DNA from: Flavihumibacter sp. UBA7668
GTDB taxonomy: Bacteria; Bacteroidota; Bacteroidia; Chitinophagales; Chitinophagaceae
Assembly (NCBI RefSeq): GCF_002483205.1
Contig: NZ_DLHM01000004.1
Span: 186,001 to 250,000 of the forward strand
Direction: 5' to 3'
Length of the DNA: 64,000 nucleotides
Made by a program: the position numbers and the translations under genes. The notes beneath the pieces are model-generated. The model made no database searches. It worked only from the letters and a program-made list of their open reading frames with translations, and was not told where the DNA came from. The first letter of the stretch is position 1. Each line of letters begins with the position of its first letter. Below, piece by piece: positions 60,725-64,000 of this stretch.

Positions 60725-61858
60725 ATGCGTCCAATACAAATGGTTGACTTAAAGCAGCAATATCAGCAAATTAAAGCGGAAGTTGATACCGCCATTCATG
60801 AAGTGCTGGATTCCGTTGCTTTTATAAATGGCAAAGCAGTGCAGGATTTCAGTCAGGCACTGGCCAACTACCTGCAGGTGAAACATGTGATCCCCTGTGC
60901 TAATGGTACCGATGCCCTTCAAATTGCCATGATGGCACTGGACCTGCAACCGGGAGATGAAGTTATCACACCCTCCTTTACCTATATCGCAACAACTGAA
61001 GTGGTAGCACTTTTACGACTGCAACCGGTATTTGTTGAAGTGGATGCAAAAACATTCTGTATAGATCCTGCTGCCATTGAAAAATCCATTACACCCAAAA
61101 CAAAAGCCATTGTTCCTGTTCATTTATATGGACAGGCTGCGAATATGGAAGAAATCATGGCAATTGCCAATAAACACGGAATTGCAGTAATTGAAGACAA
61201 TGCACAGGCAATTGGTAGCGATTATTATTATAAAGATGGTCGTACCCAAAAAACAGGCACCATCGGAACCATTGGATGTACTTCCTTTTTCCCTTCCAAA
61301 AACCTGGGCTGTTATGGCGATGGCGGAGCGATTTGTACCAATGATGATGAACTGGCTGCGAAAATGAAAATGATCGCCAACCACGGACAAAAAATCCGTT
61401 ACTACCATGAGATTGTTGGCTGCAATAGCAGACTTGACAGTATACAGGCCGCCGTTCTGAATGTAAAATTGCCTAAACTTGATGCCTACATAGACGCCAG
61501 GAGAAAGGCTGCAGATTTTTATGATCAGGCCTTTGCCGCTAATAATAAAATCACCACCCCATACCGCGATTCCAATAATAAACATGTCTTTCACCAGTAC
61601 ACACTGATTCTGGAAGGGGTTAACCGCGATGGCTTACACCAGTTCCTGGCAGATAAACAAATTCCATCCATGATTTATTATCCGGTACCGGCACACCGGC
61701 AGCAAATGTTTGCAGCATTCGGAAGCGGTGAAAATAAGTTGAAAATTACCGACTGGTTAACCGAACGGGTGATTTCATTACCCATGCATACAGAACTGGA
61801 TCAGGAACAATTGAACTATATCAGTACACAGGTTTTAGAATATGTAAATAATAATTAA
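60725..61858 (+). CDS. DegT/DnrJ/EryC1/StrS-family sugar aminotransferase
   Basis: A 377-residue PLP enzyme that aminates a nucleotide-linked keto-sugar. The PLP-binding Lys is in SFFPSKNLGCYGDGGAI; other blocks are CANGTDALQIAMMAL, VITPSFTYIAT, VEVDAKTFCIDP, VPVHLYGQAANME and VIEDNAQAIGS. It heads a run with ugd and a UDP-glucuronate decarboxylase, so its substrate is likely a UDP-sugar derived in the same pathway. Strong Shine-Dalgarno upstream. Confidence 0.92.
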   Translation: MRPIQMVDLKQQYQQIKAEVDTAIHEVLDSVAFINGKAVQDFSQALANYLQVKHVIPCANGTDALQIAMMALDLQPGDEVITPSFTYIATTEVVALLRLQPVFVEVDAKTFCIDPAAIEKSITPKTKAIVPVHLYGQAANMEEIMAIANKHGIAVIEDNAQAIGSDYYYKDGRTQKTGTIGTIGCTSFFPSKNLGCYGDGGAICTNDDELAAKMKMIANHGQKIRYYHEIVGCNSRLDSIQAAVLNVKLPKLDAYIDARRKAADFYDQAFAANNKITTPYRDSNNKHVFHQYTLILEGVNRDGLHQFLADKQIPSMIYYPVPAHRQQMFAAFGSGENKLKITDWLTERVISLPMHTELDQEQLNYISTQVLEYVNNN

Positions 61859-61873
61859 ACTAGATAAATCCTC

Positions 61874-63193
61874 ATGAAAATTACAGTAGTTGGAACCGGA
61901 TATGTTGGGTTGGTTACCGGTACCTGTTTTGCAGAAACAGGAAATGAAGTGATCTGTGTTGATATTGACCAGTCCAAAGTTGATCGCTTAGCTAATGGAG
62001 AAATCACTATTTATGAACCAGGTTTGGAGAAACTCTTCCTACGGAATCTGAAAGAAGGCCGGCTTAGTTTTACAACCAGCCTGGCGGATGGAATAAAAGA
62101 TGCTGCTATTATATTCCTTGCATTACCTACTCCTCCGGGTGCGGATGGAGCTGCAGACCTTCGTTTCGTGCTGGGTGTTTCCGAAGAAATTGGAAAGCTC
62201 CTGACTGATTATAAAGTGTTGGTAGATAAAAGCACTGTGCCGGTAGGAACCGCTGACAAGGTCAGAGCTGCAGTTGCTAAAAATTATGCGGGTGAATTTG
62301 ATGTGGTTTCCAACCCTGAATTCCTGCGGGAAGGGGTAGCGGTGGATGATTTTATGAAACCGGATCGGGTAGTTATAGGTGTTAGTTCTGATCGCGCCAG
62401 AAAATTAATGGGAGATTTATATGCTCCTTTTGTAAGATCGGGTAATCCGGTTATTTATATGGATGAACGTTCAGCAGAGCTTACCAAATATGCGGCGAAT
62501 TCATTCCTTGCTACCAAGATCTCTTTCATGAATGAAATCGCCCAACTCTGCGAGCGACTTGGAGCAGATGTGGATATGGTGCGCCTTGGAATCGGTAGTG
62601 ACGACCGGATTGGAAAACGTTTTCTATTTCCTGGAATTGGTTATGGTGGAAGTTGTTTTCCGAAAGATGTTCAGGCACTGGTTCAATCTTCCTCTCAGGC
62701 AGACTATGATTTTAAAATTCTCAATGCAGTAATGGATGTGAATGAAAAACAGAAAACACATCTCTTACCTAAAATCAGTCGCTATTTTGGGGGCAATCTC
62801 AAAGGCAAACAGTTTGCCTTATGGGGACTGGCATTCAAGCCCAATACAGATGATATCAGGGAAGCACCGGCATTGTATATGATTGAATCGCTATTGGAGC
62901 AGGGAGCATCCATCACGGCATTTGATCCGGAAGCTATCCGGAATGTCAAACAATTACTGGGTGATAAAATACGTTATGCAGAGAATCAATACGATGCCCT
63001 GCAGGATGCAGATGCTTTATTGATTGCCACCGAATGGAATGAGTTCAGAACGCCTGATTTCCTCAAAATGGTAACCCGCATGAAATCAAAAGTAATATTT
63101 GACGGCAGGAATTTATTTGATACCAAAGCAATTGCTGAACTTGGTTTTCATTATGAAAGCATAGGCCGTAAAACTGTTTCCAATTCAAAATAA
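61874..63193 (+). CDS. ugd: UDP-glucose 6-dehydrogenase
   Basis: A 439-residue enzyme that oxidises UDP-glucose to UDP-glucuronate with NAD+. The NAD-binding GTGYVGLVTGTCFAETG is at the N-terminus, the catalytic Cys is in GYGGSCFPKD, and ALWGLAFKPNTDDIREAP is in the C-terminal domain. Length is normal. It follows the aminotransferase by 15 bases and is followed after 7 bases by a decarboxylase gene. Confidence 0.96.
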   Translation: MKITVVGTGYVGLVTGTCFAETGNEVICVDIDQSKVDRLANGEITIYEPGLEKLFLRNLKEGRLSFTTSLADGIKDAAIIFLALPTPPGADGAADLRFVLGVSEEIGKLLTDYKVLVDKSTVPVGTADKVRAAVAKNYAGEFDVVSNPEFLREGVAVDDFMKPDRVVIGVSSDRARKLMGDLYAPFVRSGNPVIYMDERSAELTKYAANSFLATKISFMNEIAQLCERLGADVDMVRLGIGSDDRIGKRFLFPGIGYGGSCFPKDVQALVQSSSQADYDFKILNAVMDVNEKQKTHLLPKISRYFGGNLKGKQFALWGLAFKPNTDDIREAPALYMIESLLEQGASITAFDPEAIRNVKQLLGDKIRYAENQYDALQDADALLIATEWNEFRTPDFLKMVTRMKSKVIFDGRNLFDTKAIAELGFHYESIGRKTVSNSK

Positions 63194-63200
63194 ACCCTTC

Positions 63201-64000
63201 ATGCAAAAAAGAGTATTGATTACAGGTGCAGCAGGTTTTTTGGGTTCTCATCTCTGTGATCGTTTTATAAAAGAAGGTTTTCAGGTAGTTGGAATGGATA
63301 ACCTGATCACCGGTGATCTGAAGAATATTGAACATCTTTTCAAGCTGGAACAGTTTGAATTTTACCATCATGATGTAAGTAAATTCATTCATGTGCCGGG
63401 TAACCTGGATTATATTTTACATTTTGCTTCCCCTGCAAGCCCGATTGATTACCTGAAAATCCCTATTCAGACCCTTAAGGTGGGCGCCCTTGGTACCCAT
63501 AATTGCCTGGGTCTGGCAAAAGCCAAAGGAGCAAGGATTCTGGTTGCGTCAACCTCTGAAGTATACGGTGATCCGCTGGTTCATCCACAGACAGAAGAGT
63601 ATTGGGGCAATGTGAATCCGGTTGGACCAAGAGGTGTTTATGATGAAGCCAAACGTTTCATGGAATCCATCACGATGGCCTATCATACCTATCACCAGGT
63701 AGAAACAAGGATTATCCGCATATTCAATACCTATGGTCCGCGTATGCGCCTCAATGATGGTCGTGCATTACCTGCATTTATCGGCCAGGCTTTAAGAGGA
63801 GAGGACCTGACTGTATTTGGAGACGGATCTCAAACCAGGTCTTTCTGTTATGTGGATGATCTGATTGAAGGCATTTATCGCCTTCTTATGAGTGACTATG
63901 CAAATCCGGTCAATATTGGTAACCCGGATGAAATCACCCTGAAAGAATTCGCAGAAGAAATTATCAAGCTAACAGGAACCAGTCAGAAAATTGTTTACCG
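63201..64000 (+). CDS. UDP-glucuronate decarboxylase-like epimerase, N-terminal part
   Basis: The frame starts at ATG 63201 (MQKRVLITGAAGFLGSHL) and is open to the right edge, about 266 residues. It is an SDR of the extended type with GxxGFLG, the catalytic YDEAKR after STSEVYGDP, and LHFASPASPIDYLK, which is diagnostic of the UXS (UDP-xylose synthase) branch. It would convert the UDP-glucuronate made by Ugd to UDP-xylose. The C-terminus (about 45-50 residues) is outside the window. Confidence 0.92.
   Translation, partial: MQKRVLITGAAGFLGSHLCDRFIKEGFQVVGMDNLITGDLKNIEHLFKLEQFEFYHHDVSKFIHVPGNLDYILHFASPASPIDYLKIPIQTLKVGALGTHNCLGLAKAKGARILVASTSEVYGDPLVHPQTEEYWGNVNPVGPRGVYDEAKRFMESITMAYHTYHQVETRIIRIFNTYGPRMRLNDGRALPAFIGQALRGEDLTVFGDGSQTRSFCYVDDLIEGIYRLLMSDYANPVNIGNPDEITLKEFAEEIIKLTGTSQKIVY

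Overview
The window looks like a 64 kb piece of a Bacteroidota chromosome, most likely Chitinophagales/Chitinophagaceae. Supporting signs are LytS/LytTR regulation, M14 and S41 peptidases with Sec signals, a head-GIN lipoprotein, MORN-type YwqK protein, Bacteroidota-type AMP nucleosidase, the MlaEFD set, the ligase-associated DNA repair set, few Shine-Dalgarno sequences, and several -7 elements of the form TAnnTTTG. Coding density is high. I see no rRNA, tRNA, CRISPR array, intact insertion sequence or prophage.

Layout. 1-4.1 kb: start of a secreted beta-helix protein (cut by the edge), then an S41 peptidase, LytS-like kinase and LytTR regulator, all on the minus strand. 4.2-6.5 kb: ric (Fe-S repair) and an Rrf2 regulator behind a 12-bp inverted repeat, then a YdjM-like membrane protein with a TTG start. 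6.5-11 kb: YtxH protein, mlaD, mlaF, mlaE and a Na/Pi cotransporter-like gene. 11-17.4 kb: cardiolipin-synthase-like PLD, OprD-like porin, a small ORF coupled to lpxB, surE, a polypurine 53-bp tandem repeat, and a LexA-like XRE/S24 repressor behind a 22-bp perfect inverted repeat. 17.4-26.2 kb: HDAC-family deacetylase, pdeM, Lhr-like helicase, diheme cytochrome c, ATP-dependent DNA ligase and MBL exonuclease; the last four plus pdeM form the ligase-associated repair cassette with two foreign genes in it. 26.3-27.5 kb: decayed radical SAM gene plus a membrane-protein partner with an in-frame TGA. 27.5-34.2 kb: DUF2256 mini-gene, periplasmic-binding-fold protein, guaA, head-GIN lipoprotein, YwqK-like protein, M14 peptidase, rpsT. 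34.4-41.3 kb: sucA, sucB (two lipoyl domains), an RsmB-like methyltransferase, an esterase. 41.3-54.7 kb: lipoprotein, mnmA, M14 peptidase, ssb, Ldh-family dehydrogenase, lysC, alpha/beta hydrolase, queA, double ABC ATPase, lipoprotein, AMP nucleosidase, stand-alone HsdR-N protein. 54.8-60.6 kb: gdhA, ccmD, ccmC, ccmB, tdk, an unknown conserved protein, waaA. 60.7-64 kb: DegT aminotransferase, ugd and a UDP-glucuronate decarboxylase (cut by the edge), the beginning of a surface-sugar cluster.

Most of the window is housekeeping. The parts that ordinary annotation would miss are: a repeated intergenic hairpin family between two convergent gene pairs (49.0 and 54.75 kb, sharing the 17-mer TCAGACAGGTGTTAGAA), two large perfect inverted repeats in front of regulator operons, the 53-bp polypurine repeat upstream of surE, the two-gene decaying locus at 26.3-27.5 kb, two genes shorter than 60 codons, and the two edge-truncated genes. 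All functional calls are from reading the sequence and family knowledge; no database search was run.
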